Translations under genes and position numbers: made by a program
Part shown: in pieces, positions 18,247 through 27,421 of the stretch
Layout of the letters: every line of letters begins with the position of its first letter
How positions within the stretch are numbered: the stretch's first letter is position 1
NCBI GenBank assembly: GCA_910587665.1
Contig: CAJUMZ010000014.1
Coordinates: 1 to 64,000 of the forward strand
Origin: an uncultured Muribaculum sp.
Lineage (GTDB): Bacteria; Bacteroidota; Bacteroidia; Bacteroidales; Muribaculaceae
Reading direction: 5' to 3'
DNA: 64,000 nt
Notes under the pieces: generated by a model
Seen by the model: the letters and a program-made list of their open reading frames with translations, nothing else
What the model was told of the DNA's origin: nothing
The model's database searches: none

Positions 18247-19500
18247 ATGCAAAAGATTGACAATTACAATTTTGCCGGAAAGAAGGCAATAGTCAGAGTA
18301 GACTTCAATGTACCTCTGGATGAGAATGGCAAGATTACCGATGACACCCGCATCCGCGGAGCTCTTCCCACCCTCAAAAAGATTCTTGAAGATGGCGGAA
18401 GCCTGATCATCATGTCACACATGGGCAAGCCCAAAGGCAAGGTTAATCCTAAATTCTCTCTCGCTCAGATCAAAGACGACGTGGCAAAAGCTCTTGGTCA
18501 CGATGTAAAATTTGCTCCCGACTGCGCCAACGCAGAAGAGGCTGCCGCCAACCTTAAGCCCGGCGAAGTGCTTCTCCTCGAAAACCTCCGTTTCTATCCA
18601 GAGGAAGAGGGTAAGCCCGTAGGAATCGACAAAGAAGATCCCGGCTACGAGGCTGCAAAGAAAGAGATGAAAGAGCGTCAGAAAGAGTTCGCAAAGAAGC
18701 TTGCAAGCTATGCTGACGTTTATGTAAATGACGCATTCGGTACCGCTCACCGCAAGCACGCCTCAACCGCAGTGATCGCCGACTACTTCTCTGCCGACAA
18801 CAAGATGCTCGGCTACCTAATGGAAAAAGAGGTACAGGCTGTCGACAATATCCTTAAGGACATCAAGCGCCCCTTCACCGCAATCATGGGTGGCTCAAAG
18901 GTATCTACAAAGATCGGTATCATCGAGAACCTCATGGACAAGGTTGACAACCTCATCCTGTGTGGTGGTATGACCTATACATTTGCAAAGGCTCAGGGCG
19001 GCAAGATCGGTAACTCAATCGTTGAGGATGACAAGCTCGACCTCGCCCTTGACATCATCAAGAAAGCTAAGGAGAAGGGCGTAAACCTCATCCTCGGCAC
19101 TGACTGTGTTGCAGCCGACTCGTTCAGCAACGACGCCAAGACAATGGTATGCCCCTCCAACGATATACCCGACGGTTGGGAAGGCCTTGATGCAGGTCCA
19201 GTTACCCGCAAGGCATTTGCCGACGCTATCCGCCCCTCAAAGACTATCCTTTGGAACGGTCCTGCCGGCGTATTTGAGTTTGACAACTTCACCGCAGGTT
19301 CCCGCGCTATCGCCGAGGCAATCGTAGAGGCAACCGACAACGGCGCATTCTCGCTCGTAGGCGGTGGTGACTCTGTCGCTTGTGTTAACAAGTTCGGTCT
19401 TGCCGACCAGGTATCTTACGTATCTACCGGCGGCGGTGCCCTTCTTGAGGCTATCGAAGGCAAGATACTCCCCGGAGTTGCCGCAGTACAAGGCAAGTAA
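18247..19500 (+). CDS. pgk: Phosphoglycerate kinase
   Basis: Transfers phosphate between 1,3-bisphosphoglycerate and ADP in glycolysis. The N-terminal KKAIVRVDFNVPLD substrate-binding motif, the central GGSKVSTKIG and the C-terminal GGGDSVACVNK nucleotide-binding region are all present. I chose the ATG at 18247 (MQKIDNYNF) because the family starts there; it gives 417 residues. The gene is monocistronic between a structured leader and a strong terminator, and its codon use is visibly that of a highly expressed gene. Confidence 0.97.
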   Translation: MQKIDNYNFAGKKAIVRVDFNVPLDENGKITDDTRIRGALPTLKKILEDGGSLIIMSHMGKPKGKVNPKFSLAQIKDDVAKALGHDVKFAPDCANAEEAAANLKPGEVLLLENLRFYPEEEGKPVGIDKEDPGYEAAKKEMKERQKEFAKKLASYADVYVNDAFGTAHRKHASTAVIADYFSADNKMLGYLMEKEVQAVDNILKDIKRPFTAIMGGSKVSTKIGIIENLMDKVDNLILCGGMTYTFAKAQGGKIGNSIVEDDKLDLALDIIKKAKEKGVNLILGTDCVAADSFSNDAKTMVCPSNDIPDGWEGLDAGPVTRKAFADAIRPSKTILWNGPAGVFEFDNFTAGSRAIAEAIVEATDNGAFSLVGGGDSVACVNKFGLADQVSYVSTGGGALLEAIEGKILPGVAAVQGK

Positions 19501-19521
19501 TCTAATTGCAACGCTTTATAT

Positions 19522-19565
19522 AGAGGATGCGTCGGGTCGTCTCTGACGCATCCTCTTCTTTTATT
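19522..19565 (+). terminator. Intrinsic terminator of pgk
   Basis: Perfect stem GAGGATGCGTC (19523-19533) / GACGCATCCTC (19545-19555) followed by TTCTTTTATT. Confidence 0.85.
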
Positions 19566-19576
19566 CAGGACAAGAA

Positions 19577-20767
19577 ATGACAGACAGTGACAACAGCGAA
19601 ATGTTTGATTGGGTCGAATCACACATCAACGATGATCCGCTGAAATTAAGATTGAAATACAGCGGCAAGTTTCCATGGCTTGACACAGCACTCATGCAGA
19701 TCGAATGCCGGCGCAAGGCACGGAAAAAGCTATCCGAGACCCTTGAATGCAAGGATTTCCTATTCCCGACACGTCTTTCTGAAGAGCAGTGCACAAGCGA
19801 CATGCTCGCTCGTTTTCATGCCTCGCTTATTGACAAAGGGTCGGAAGTAGCCGATCTCACATGCGGTCTTGGCATCGACGCGCTGCATATATCACGGCGC
19901 GCATCGTCGGTGACCGCAGTAGAGCGCGACCCTATTGTAGCCGAGACCCTCCGTCATAATGCCAAAGCCCTTGGCATAGACAACATCACCGTCATCAATG
20001 ATGACTGCACAGATTTCCTGAACTCGACCGACTGCCATTACGACACAATGTTTATTGATCCCGCACGACGTGGCACGAACGGCGAACGCGTATACCGCCT
20101 CGCCGATTGCTCTCCCGACGTCACGGAGATGCTGAACGCTATCGCCTCAAAGTCCGACCGACTGATAGTAAAGGCATCACCCATGCTTGACATCACGCAG
20201 ACACTTCGCGAACTACCTTTAACCACCGACCTTTATGTCGTAGGCACCACCACAGAATGCAAGGAACTTGTCGCCGATATTAAATTCGGGGTCAAGCCTG
20301 CAGAAGCCAAGATTCATGTAAAGACACCTGATTACGAATTTTCTTTCACGCCATCGGAAGAGGCGGAAGCCAAAGCCCGATATGAAAAGCCGGCAGTCGG
20401 AGGCTATCTCTATGAACCGGGGGCAACACTGATGAAAGCTGCGCCATACCGATTGCTTTCACAGCAATTTGACGTGGCAAAACTGCATTCTAACACCCAC
20501 TTGTATTACTCACCCGAGATAATTGACGATTTTCCCGCCGAAGCATGGCAGATAGAGCGCATCGCAGACTTTTCATCAGGAGAGTTGAAACGCCTGTCAC
20601 GCGAATATCCACAAATAAATGTAGCCGTGCGCAACTTCGACTATACAGCCGACTGGCTACGCAAGAAGCTCAAAGTAAAAGATGGGGGAAGCCTCAGGCT
20701 TATAGCGACCACCCTATGCGACGGCAGCAAAGCAATGCTGATTCTATCCCCCGCAAAACACAGTTGA
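19577..20767 (+). CDS. Class I SAM-dependent methyltransferase with THUMP-like C-terminal domain
   Basis: The Rossmann methyltransferase core spans about 85-260: motif I is VADLTCGLGIDALH, the acidic residue after strand 2 is in TAVERDP, and motif IV is FIDPARRG. The C-terminal region (about 270-396) resembles the THUMP-like domain found fused to these enzymes in Bacteroidetes. RNA is the probable substrate (inference from the THUMP-like domain). It converges on smpB with only five bases between the stops. Confidence 0.85.
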   Translation: MTDSDNSEMFDWVESHINDDPLKLRLKYSGKFPWLDTALMQIECRRKARKKLSETLECKDFLFPTRLSEEQCTSDMLARFHASLIDKGSEVADLTCGLGIDALHISRRASSVTAVERDPIVAETLRHNAKALGIDNITVINDDCTDFLNSTDCHYDTMFIDPARRGTNGERVYRLADCSPDVTEMLNAIASKSDRLIVKASPMLDITQTLRELPLTTDLYVVGTTTECKELVADIKFGVKPAEAKIHVKTPDYEFSFTPSEEAEAKARYEKPAVGGYLYEPGATLMKAAPYRLLSQQFDVAKLHSNTHLYYSPEIIDDFPAEAWQIERIADFSSGELKRLSREYPQINVAVRNFDYTADWLRKKLKVKDGGSLRLIATTLCDGSKAMLILSPAKHS

Positions 20768-20772
20768 GGTAG

Positions 20773-21234
20773 TTAGCGTTTTTCAAACATGCGCGCCATA
20801 TTTCTTTTGTCCTCACGCTCCTTGATTGACTGGCGCTTGTCATACTCCTTTTTACCGCGACCTATACCGATAACGAGCTTGGCAAGCCCGCGGTCATTTA
20901 TAAACAACCGCATAGGCACGATGGTAAATCCGGCGTCCTTACCGTTTTTCTCAAGTTTGGCTATCTCCTTTTTATTCAAAAGCAGCTTACGGTCACGGCG
21001 CTCGGCATGATTATTGTAAGTGCCATAGAAATATTCGGCGATATACATGTTTTTAATCCACACCTCGCCATTATTTATATAGCAGAAAGTGTCTACAAGG
21101 CTTGCCTTTCCTTGACGGATTGATTTTATTTCAGTACCGGTCAGCACAATTCCGGCCGTAAATATATCGGAAATGGCATAGTCGAAATTGGCTCTACGGT
21201 TCTTTATATTTATATCTTTGCTATTCATAGTCAA
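20773..21234 (-). CDS. smpB: SsrA-binding protein SmpB
   Basis: Binds tmRNA and delivers it to stalled ribosomes. The family signature is intact: NRRANFDYAI at the start, GIVLTGTEIKSIRQGKASL, and the basic C-terminal tail KKEYDKRQSIKEREDKR. The 153-residue length is normal. The start codon overlaps the stop of the upstream membrane protein gene (ATGA). tmRNA itself is not in the window. Confidence 0.97.
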   Translation of the reverse strand: MTMNSKDINIKNRRANFDYAISDIFTAGIVLTGTEIKSIRQGKASLVDTFCYINNGEVWIKNMYIAEYFYGTYNNHAERRDRKLLLNKKEIAKLEKNGKDAGFTIVPMRLFINDRGLAKLVIGIGRGKKEYDKRQSIKEREDKRNMARMFEKR

Positions 21235-21791
21235 TTGGCATTTGGTATCACCATATTAAACAAAAACCCGAGCAGACTTGGCATTACAAGTATCGCCAAT
21301 GAGCTAAGAAATATGAATGTAAAACTTTTCTCTTCCCTGACCGCAAGGTAACGCTTGCCCATCCACATAACCACGATTGTAAACAACGGCAGGAACTGGA
21401 CAATCGACAATTCCGTCGGGAGACAATTGGAAATAATGGAAATCAAGGCAAGAAGCGAAATATTGTATATGGCAAATGTGTGATATTTCTTTTCATTCGG
21501 CTCTCCTTCCACCACCTTGCCCAAGAAGATTGAAAAAAGGAACGATGCAAGGAAATATGTGACAAAATACTCCACAAACATGATTATTGCCTCCTGAATC
21601 ATCGACACAAGCCCAAGCTCCGAATCATAAAGACGACGGAGAAACACAGAGCATGCAGTCACCCCGAGCAAAGGATAAAAACCGTCGGAACATATCTTGC
21701 GCGGCTCTTCCCCTACTGCGGCAATATCCTCCCATCCCTTTGCAGGAGAAATTATCAATTGTATAAGGCAGGTAAGAAACTTCAGCATCAT
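21231..21791 (-). CDS. Yip1-like multi-pass membrane protein
   Basis: A 186-residue protein beginning FLTCLIQLIISPAKGWEDI, a start typical of Bacteroidetes Yip1-type proteins (LI.SP..GW..I), followed by about five hydrophobic helices. Its biochemical role is not known. It is the first gene of an operon with smpB, coupled by a four-base overlap; a TAACTTTG -7 element lies upstream at 21809-21816. Confidence 0.75.
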   Translation of the reverse strand: MMLKFLTCLIQLIISPAKGWEDIAAVGEEPRKICSDGFYPLLGVTACSVFLRRLYDSELGLVSMIQEAIIMFVEYFVTYFLASFLFSIFLGKVVEGEPNEKKYHTFAIYNISLLALISIISNCLPTELSIVQFLPLFTIVVMWMGKRYLAVREEKSFTFIFLSSLAILVMPSLLGFLFNMVIPNAN

Positions 21792-21884
21792 AATCTTTTT
21801 TGGGATAGCAAAGTTAGCAATATATCTCCAAAAAATTGTAATTTTGTAATTGCGAAATATAAATTCAAAACATAAATAACGACA

Positions 21885-22322
21885 ATGTTAAAGACAATTT
21901 TGGCTATTTCCGGAAAGCCCGGACTTTTCAAGCTCGTAAGCCAGGGCAAAAACATGCTTATCGTCGAGGCACTTGCCACAGGCAAACGCACTCCGGCATA
22001 CGCTCATGACAAGGTGATCTCTCTTGGCGACATCGCCATCTACACTGTTGAGGAAGATGTGCCGCTTGGCACCGTCCTTGAAACCATAAAGGAGAAAAAC
22101 GACGGAAAGCCCGTGGACATGAAGTCATTTAGTGATGACCATGAACTCCGCAAATATTTCAAGGAGATACTTCCCGACTTTGACGAGGATCGCGTGTACA
22201 CCAACGACATCAAGAAAGTATTTAGCTGGTACAACCTCCTGCTTGCCGCCGGCATAACCGACTTTGCCGAAAAAGAGGAAGAAAATGCCGCTGAAACCAC
22301 TGAGGAAAAACCGGCTGAGTAA
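21885..22322 (+). CDS. DUF5606-like conserved Bacteroidetes protein
   Basis: A 145-residue cytoplasmic protein starting MLKTILAISGKPGLFKLVSQ, with an N-terminal small beta domain (about 1-60), a helical second domain (about 65-125) including DFDEDRVYTNDIKKVFSWYNLL, and an acidic Glu-rich tail. The arrangement fits the DUF5606 family found across Bacteroidetes; its function is unknown. The gene is divergent from the Yip1-like gene, with a TAATTTTG -7 element at 21839-21846. Confidence 0.8.
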   Translation: MLKTILAISGKPGLFKLVSQGKNMLIVEALATGKRTPAYAHDKVISLGDIAIYTVEEDVPLGTVLETIKEKNDGKPVDMKSFSDDHELRKYFKEILPDFDEDRVYTNDIKKVFSWYNLLLAAGITDFAEKEEENAAETTEEKPAE

Positions 22323-22335
22323 AAACATAAATACG

Positions 22336-22382
22336 AAAAATAACAGCGAGACTACCGATTGGCAGCCTCGCTGTTATTTTTT
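22336..22382. terminator. Bidirectional terminator between the DUF5606-like gene and lon
   Basis: A 15-bp perfect stem, AAAAATAACAGCGAG (22336-22350) / CTCGCTGTTATTTTT (22367-22381), gives a T-run on both strands and serves both convergent genes. Confidence 0.9.
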
Positions 22383-22401
22383 AGGCATATATCTTATTGC
22401 G

Positions 22402-24828
22402 CTATCCGATAGTCAACGGATTGTCGACTTTTTCCGGAAGGAGAGCAATATCGAGCACTTCAATCACGGTGTTGACATAATGGAAGTGTAAGCCGGCGAC
22501 GTAAAGCGAGTCTATCTCCGCTATATCTTTCTTATTTTCCACGGAAAGGATAATGTCGGTAATTCCGGCGCGCTTCGCGGCAAGTATCTTTTCCTTGATA
22601 CCGCCTACGGGAAGCACCTTGCCTCGCAAAGTGATCTCTCCGGTCATGGCAAGACGCGGGCGTATCTTCCGCTGCGTAAACGCCGAAGCAATGGAAGTAG
22701 CCATAGTGATACCCGCCGACGGACCGTCTTTCGGTATCGCACCCTCAGGCACATGGAGATGCAACTGATATTTTTCAAACACTTCCTCCGGTATGCCTAT
22801 CTCGGAAGCATGGCTCTTTACATACTGCAAAGCTATCGCAGCCGACTCCTTCATCACATTACCGAGATTTCCCGTAAGGGTAAGCTTGTCGCCCTTGATT
22901 TTAGAAAGCGATGACTCGATGAAAAGTATCTCACCGCCTACGGCAGTCCAGGCAAGCCCCGTGACCACACCGGCAAAATCATTACCCTCATAACGATCCT
23001 TACTGAAACGCTCCACCCCAAGGAACTCTTTCAGATGCTTCGGCAGTATCTTTGACGGTATCTTCTTTCCGAGCATCTTAGCGAGAATAACCTTACGCAC
23101 GATGGTTGAAAGCTCTTTTTCAAGCTGACGCACACCGCTTTCCGACGTGTATTTCTCTACAATGTCGGAAACAGCCTCAGGAGTTATATTCACGTCTTTC
23201 GGCTTAAGATTATTTTCATGTCGCAATGTCGGGAGTATGTGACGCATCGCAATCTCTACCTTCTCCTCAAGCAGATAGCCGGCGAGGTTGATCACCTCCA
23301 TACGGTCAAGCAACGGCTGTGAGAGCGTGGATAATGTATTTGCCGTAGCAATAAACAATACCTTTGACAAGTCATAGTCTACATCTATATAATTGTCATG
23401 AAACCGGCAATTCTGCTCCGGGTCAAGCACCTCAAGCAACGCCGCCGAGGGATCGCCCTTGAAGTCGCTGCCTATCTTGTCGACCTCATCAAGCAGAAGT
23501 ACCGGATTGGAATCACCGGCCCGCTTGATCGCGTCTATTATCCGGCCCGGCATAGCACCGATGTAAGTGCGGCGATGACCGCGTATCTCAGCCTCATCGT
23601 GCATACCGCCGAGGGAAACACGCTGATACGACCTGCCGAGGGCAGCCGCAATCGACCTGCCGAGTGAGGTTTTGCCTACTCCCGGAGGGCCAACGAGACA
23701 CAGTATCGGAGCCTTGCCCGACGGATTATTCATCAAAACGGCAATCTGTTCAAGGATACGCTCCTTTACCTTTGTCAGCCCGTAATGATCCACGTCGAGT
23801 ACTTCACGCGCAAGTTCAAGATCGGTATTAAGCTCTGAATATTTTTCCCAAGGGAGGTCAAGCAGAGTCTCAAGATAGCTGTATTGCACGGCATAATCGG
23901 GACTTTGCGGATTCAGGCGACCGAGCTTGTCAAGTTCCTTGTCAAACACTTTTCTCGCCACCTCGCTGAATGCTACATTATCGGCACGGCTCCGCAATGC
24001 TTCCCGGTCATCGTCGGAATCACCGTAAAGCTCCTGGCGTATCGCCTCCATCTGCTGATGCAGGAAAGCCTGACGCTGATTCTGCTCAAAATTTTCACGG
24101 GCAATAGACTGTATTTTCTGGGTAACCTGCTGCATCCGCTCAAATTCGGTGAGTTCAAGCAGCAACAAACGGGCACGTTCCTTGATAGAATCCTCGGCAA
24201 GAAGCGCCCCTTTCTTCTCGGAAGAGATAGGAGCCTGGCTGCAAATAAGATTGATCAGCCCCACCGGTTCGGGATAATTCTGCACATTATGCGCAAAATC
24301 CTGCGCCCCCTCGATAGACTCAAGCATCTTCAGGGTCATCTCCTTAACTGCCTTCACAATGGCAGGAAACGTCTTGTCGTTGCTCCGCGGTTTCTGCTCC
24401 TTGATAAGCTCAACGCGCACCATCAGAGAATTGACAGGAGACATAGCATCAGCCTCCCCTATTATGCGAAATTTATCGCGGGCACGTATCAGAGCTGTAT
24501 GTTGACCGTCGGGCAGATCAAATATCTTCAGTACGTCGGCAATCACACCAAACGGCTGCAAGCGGTCAATACCGGGATTCTCGTCATCAGGATTAAGCTG
24601 ACACACGACACCGAGCGGCACACCCTTTTCATATGCCTCCCTTGCCACACGCTGTGACTGCTCCCTGACAAGCGACAATGGAGTCGCAACCGTAGGGAAA
24701 AGCACAAGGTTGCGCGTAGGCAGCAGGGGCAACGCCTCGGTATCGGGGCGTGAATTGAATTTGCCCGGGTCTATTTCAATTTGTCCTAAAGATATTATAC
24801 GCGGATTATCGTTATCTGAATTAGTCAT
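22402..24828 (-). CDS. lon: ATP-dependent Lon protease
   Basis: Degrades misfolded and regulatory proteins. Domain order: N-terminal substrate domain (about 30-230), coiled-coil helical region, AAA+ ATPase with Walker A GPPGVGKT at 380-387 and Walker B LLLDEVDK, and a C-terminal protease domain with the Ser704-Lys747 dyad (Ser in KDGPSAG, Lys in GGIKEK). Length 808 is normal. It lies 54 bases after thrC on the same strand with no clear terminator or promoter between, so read-through from the threonine operon is possible. Confidence 0.97.
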   Translation of the reverse strand: MTNSDNDNPRIISLGQIEIDPGKFNSRPDTEALPLLPTRNLVLFPTVATPLSLVREQSQRVAREAYEKGVPLGVVCQLNPDDENPGIDRLQPFGVIADVLKIFDLPDGQHTALIRARDKFRIIGEADAMSPVNSLMVRVELIKEQKPRSNDKTFPAIVKAVKEMTLKMLESIEGAQDFAHNVQNYPEPVGLINLICSQAPISSEKKGALLAEDSIKERARLLLLELTEFERMQQVTQKIQSIARENFEQNQRQAFLHQQMEAIRQELYGDSDDDREALRSRADNVAFSEVARKVFDKELDKLGRLNPQSPDYAVQYSYLETLLDLPWEKYSELNTDLELAREVLDVDHYGLTKVKERILEQIAVLMNNPSGKAPILCLVGPPGVGKTSLGRSIAAALGRSYQRVSLGGMHDEAEIRGHRRTYIGAMPGRIIDAIKRAGDSNPVLLLDEVDKIGSDFKGDPSAALLEVLDPEQNCRFHDNYIDVDYDLSKVLFIATANTLSTLSQPLLDRMEVINLAGYLLEEKVEIAMRHILPTLRHENNLKPKDVNITPEAVSDIVEKYTSESGVRQLEKELSTIVRKVILAKMLGKKIPSKILPKHLKEFLGVERFSKDRYEGNDFAGVVTGLAWTAVGGEILFIESSLSKIKGDKLTLTGNLGNVMKESAAIALQYVKSHASEIGIPEEVFEKYQLHLHVPEGAIPKDGPSAGITMATSIASAFTQRKIRPRLAMTGEITLRGKVLPVGGIKEKILAAKRAGITDIILSVENKKDIAEIDSLYVAGLHFHYVNTVIEVLDIALLPEKVDNPLTIG

Positions 24829-24882
24829 TGGAAAAAGTTGGTATTATCTACATCCCTCAATAGCAAAAGCCATGCCAAAACG

Positions 24883-26187
24883 TCAAAGCGACATAAGGTA
24901 TTTCTTAAATGCCGGAAACTGCACACTCATCCTCACTGTCTCTTTCTTACCCTTCATGAAAGCGGCAAGGCGCTGCGGCACTTCAATCGGCGAGCCGATA
25001 ATCGCCTCGACCGTGTCCTTGAATTTTGCGGGATGCGCAGTTTCAAGGAATATACCGGTCTCTCCCGGCTCAAGGTATTCGGTAAGCGCACGATAGGCAA
25101 CAGCACCGTGAGGATCAAGGAGATAGCCGGTACGATCAAATGTCTCTTTCAACGTCGCCTTGATCTGCTCGTCATCATATGTACATCCGCTTATGTCGGC
25201 GGTGATCGCATTATGAGAGTTTCCGTAAAGGTCAAGAATACGGGCGAAATTTGACGGGTCGCCGACATCCATCGCATTGGCGATAGTGGCTACCGATTTA
25301 CGAGGATGATATTCACCTGTACGGAGATATTCGTAAAACACGTCATTGCGGTTGTTTGCCGCAATAAAACGCTTCACCGGCAATCCCATGCGTTTTCCGA
25401 TAAGACCGGCACAAATATTGCCGAAATTACCGCTCGGGACTGCAACCACCACGTTGTCAACCTTCTCCCCCATACTCACAAGCTGTGCGTAGGCATGGAA
25501 ATAATAGAACATCTGCGGAATGAAACGCGCTACATTGATCGAATTTGCCGACGTAAGCTTCATCTTCTCATTCAGCTCCCTATCCATAAACGCCGACTTC
25601 ACGAGAGCCTGGCAATCGTCAAACGTGCCATCGACCTCAATTGCCGTGATATTGGCACCGAGAGTAGTAAACTGAGCCTCCTGTATACGGCTCACCTTGT
25701 CTTTTGGATAAAGCACAAACACCTTTACACCGGGGACATTGAGAAAACCGTTGGCGACCGCACTGCCCGTGTCGCCCGACGTAGCCACAAGTACATTGAC
25801 GTCGCCCTCACCGGCGGAAGCATTGAAATGCCCGAGCAGACGCGCCATGAATCGCGCACCGACATCCTTGAACGCAAGAGTAGGCCCATGGAACAGTTCA
25901 AGCGAATAACGGTTGTCATCGACCTTTACAAGCGGAATCTCGAAATTCAGAGTGTCATTTACAATTGTCTTGAGAGTCTCCGATTCAATATCCTCTCCGA
26001 AAAGAGTGTTTGCAACCACATAGGCGATATCGGTAAGCGACATCTCACCGATATGATTGAAAAATGCCTTTGGTATAGGGACTATGCGCTCAGGCATATA
26101 CAACCCGCGGTCAGGGGCAAGCCCGCGCACCACGGCATCATTGAGAGAGGTAAATTCCGATTGACGGTTTGTGCTATAATATCTCAT
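24883..26187 (-). CDS. thrC: Threonine synthase
   Basis: PLP enzyme that converts O-phosphohomoserine to threonine. The PLP-binding Lys107 lies in GPTLAFKDVGARFM; the phosphate-binding SGDTGSA loop and the PSGNFGN segment follow. Length 434 and the N-terminal YYSTNRQ region match the bacterial/fungal-type enzymes. The start is only four bases from the apgM stop, so it belongs to the thrA-apgM-thrC operon. Confidence 0.96.
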   Translation of the reverse strand: MRYYSTNRQSEFTSLNDAVVRGLAPDRGLYMPERIVPIPKAFFNHIGEMSLTDIAYVVANTLFGEDIESETLKTIVNDTLNFEIPLVKVDDNRYSLELFHGPTLAFKDVGARFMARLLGHFNASAGEGDVNVLVATSGDTGSAVANGFLNVPGVKVFVLYPKDKVSRIQEAQFTTLGANITAIEVDGTFDDCQALVKSAFMDRELNEKMKLTSANSINVARFIPQMFYYFHAYAQLVSMGEKVDNVVVAVPSGNFGNICAGLIGKRMGLPVKRFIAANNRNDVFYEYLRTGEYHPRKSVATIANAMDVGDPSNFARILDLYGNSHNAITADISGCTYDDEQIKATLKETFDRTGYLLDPHGAVAYRALTEYLEPGETGIFLETAHPAKFKDTVEAIIGSPIEVPQRLAAFMKGKKETVRMSVQFPAFKKYLMSL

Positions 26188-26191
26188 AGTG

Positions 26192-27400
26192 TCATTTCAT
26201 TAACAGATTCATAAATTCATCACCCGCGACAGTGCCGTATCCGCCATGCAACGCAGTTTTTTCCGAAAACGAAGTCACACTGTCAGGCGTCATACCGGGC
26301 TTATAGATAAGGAACGGCACCGGTTCGGAGGTATGGGTACGAAGCCGGCAAGGGGTCGGATGATCGGGAAGCACCGCTATGGCAAGCGGCTCGTCAAGTG
26401 AAGCAGACGCCTCGACTATCGGCGCGAGTATGCGGCGGTCGAGGTACTCTATAGTGCGTTTTTTCAACTCGACGTCACCTTCATGCCCCGCCTCGTCACT
26501 TGCCTCCACGTGAAGGAACACGAAGTCGGCGCCTCCACGCAAAGCATCAATTGCCGCCTGAGCCTTCCCTTCGTAATTGGTGTCATACAATCCGGTTGCT
26601 CCCTCTACCATGATAGGGCGCAATCCAGCATACACACCGATTCCGAATATAAGGTCTACCGCCGATATCACCACACCGTCATTTACCGGGAAACGCTCCG
26701 ACAACGGGCGCATTGAGGGGCGATAACCGGGCGACCACGGCCATATACTGTTAGCAGGATCCTTACCCTCGGCTATACGCTTCTGGTTTATCGGATGGGC
26801 GGCAAGAAACTTCTGAGAGCGCAAGATAAGGTCATTTACAAGGCGAGCCGTATACTCCGCCTCATTAACCTCAGCCTTTACCATTACATCGGCAAAGGGA
26901 GTCCCCGGCACATCATGAGGGGGAGTGCACGCAATACGCTTGTCTCCGCCTTTTATCAACAGCAGATGGCGATATGACACACCGGGATAAAACGTCACCA
27001 TGTCATCTCCAAGCTCTTTCTGCAGGTCGGCGATCAGTTGCGAAGCTTCCCCGGTGGATATATGACCTCCGGAATGATTTTTTATTTTACCGTCGGCTAT
27101 AGTTATGAGGTTGCATCTCATCGCCATGACTCCCTCAGGGATGTCGACGCCCATACTTGCAGCCTCGAGTACGCCCCTGCCCTCAAATGCCTTGGTTACA
27201 TCATAGCCGAGCACAGTCATGTTTGCCACCTCGCTACCGGGATGAAAACCGGCAGGCACAGTGGAAAATCGCCCCACCATGCCGTCACGAGCCAGACGAT
27301 CCATGACCGGAGTATCGGCAGCCTCAAGCGGAGTGAGACCGCCAAGCTCCCCTATCGGCTCATCAGCCATCCCGTCGCCTAATACGATTATATACTTCAT
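26192..27400 (-). CDS. apgM: ApgM-type phosphoglycerate mutase-like enzyme, proposed homoserine kinase
   Basis: An alkaline-phosphatase superfamily protein of the archaeal-type phosphoglycerate mutase family: N-terminal metal motif IVLGDGMADEP, nucleophile region GSEVANMTVLGYD, C-terminal LPDHPTPC metal motif. It lies between thrA and thrC where homoserine kinase (thrB) would be expected, and none is seen in the window. Family annotation has long proposed that this copy phosphorylates homoserine in Bacteroidetes. The presence of gpmI at 4346 makes a purely glycolytic role less likely. That it uses homoserine here is inference. Confidence 0.85.
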   Translation of the reverse strand: MKYIIVLGDGMADEPIGELGGLTPLEAADTPVMDRLARDGMVGRFSTVPAGFHPGSEVANMTVLGYDVTKAFEGRGVLEAASMGVDIPEGVMAMRCNLITIADGKIKNHSGGHISTGEASQLIADLQKELGDDMVTFYPGVSYRHLLLIKGGDKRIACTPPHDVPGTPFADVMVKAEVNEAEYTARLVNDLILRSQKFLAAHPINQKRIAEGKDPANSIWPWSPGYRPSMRPLSERFPVNDGVVISAVDLIFGIGVYAGLRPIMVEGATGLYDTNYEGKAQAAIDALRGGADFVFLHVEASDEAGHEGDVELKKRTIEYLDRRILAPIVEASASLDEPLAIAVLPDHPTPCRLRTHTSEPVPFLIYKPGMTPDSVTSFSEKTALHGGYGTVAGDEFMNLLMK

Positions 27401-27421
27401 AAGATATTCAACAATAAATTA

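Noticed and set aside
23884..24657. A 257-codon open frame antisense to lon
   Set aside because: Shadow of lon codon bias; no domain or promoter.
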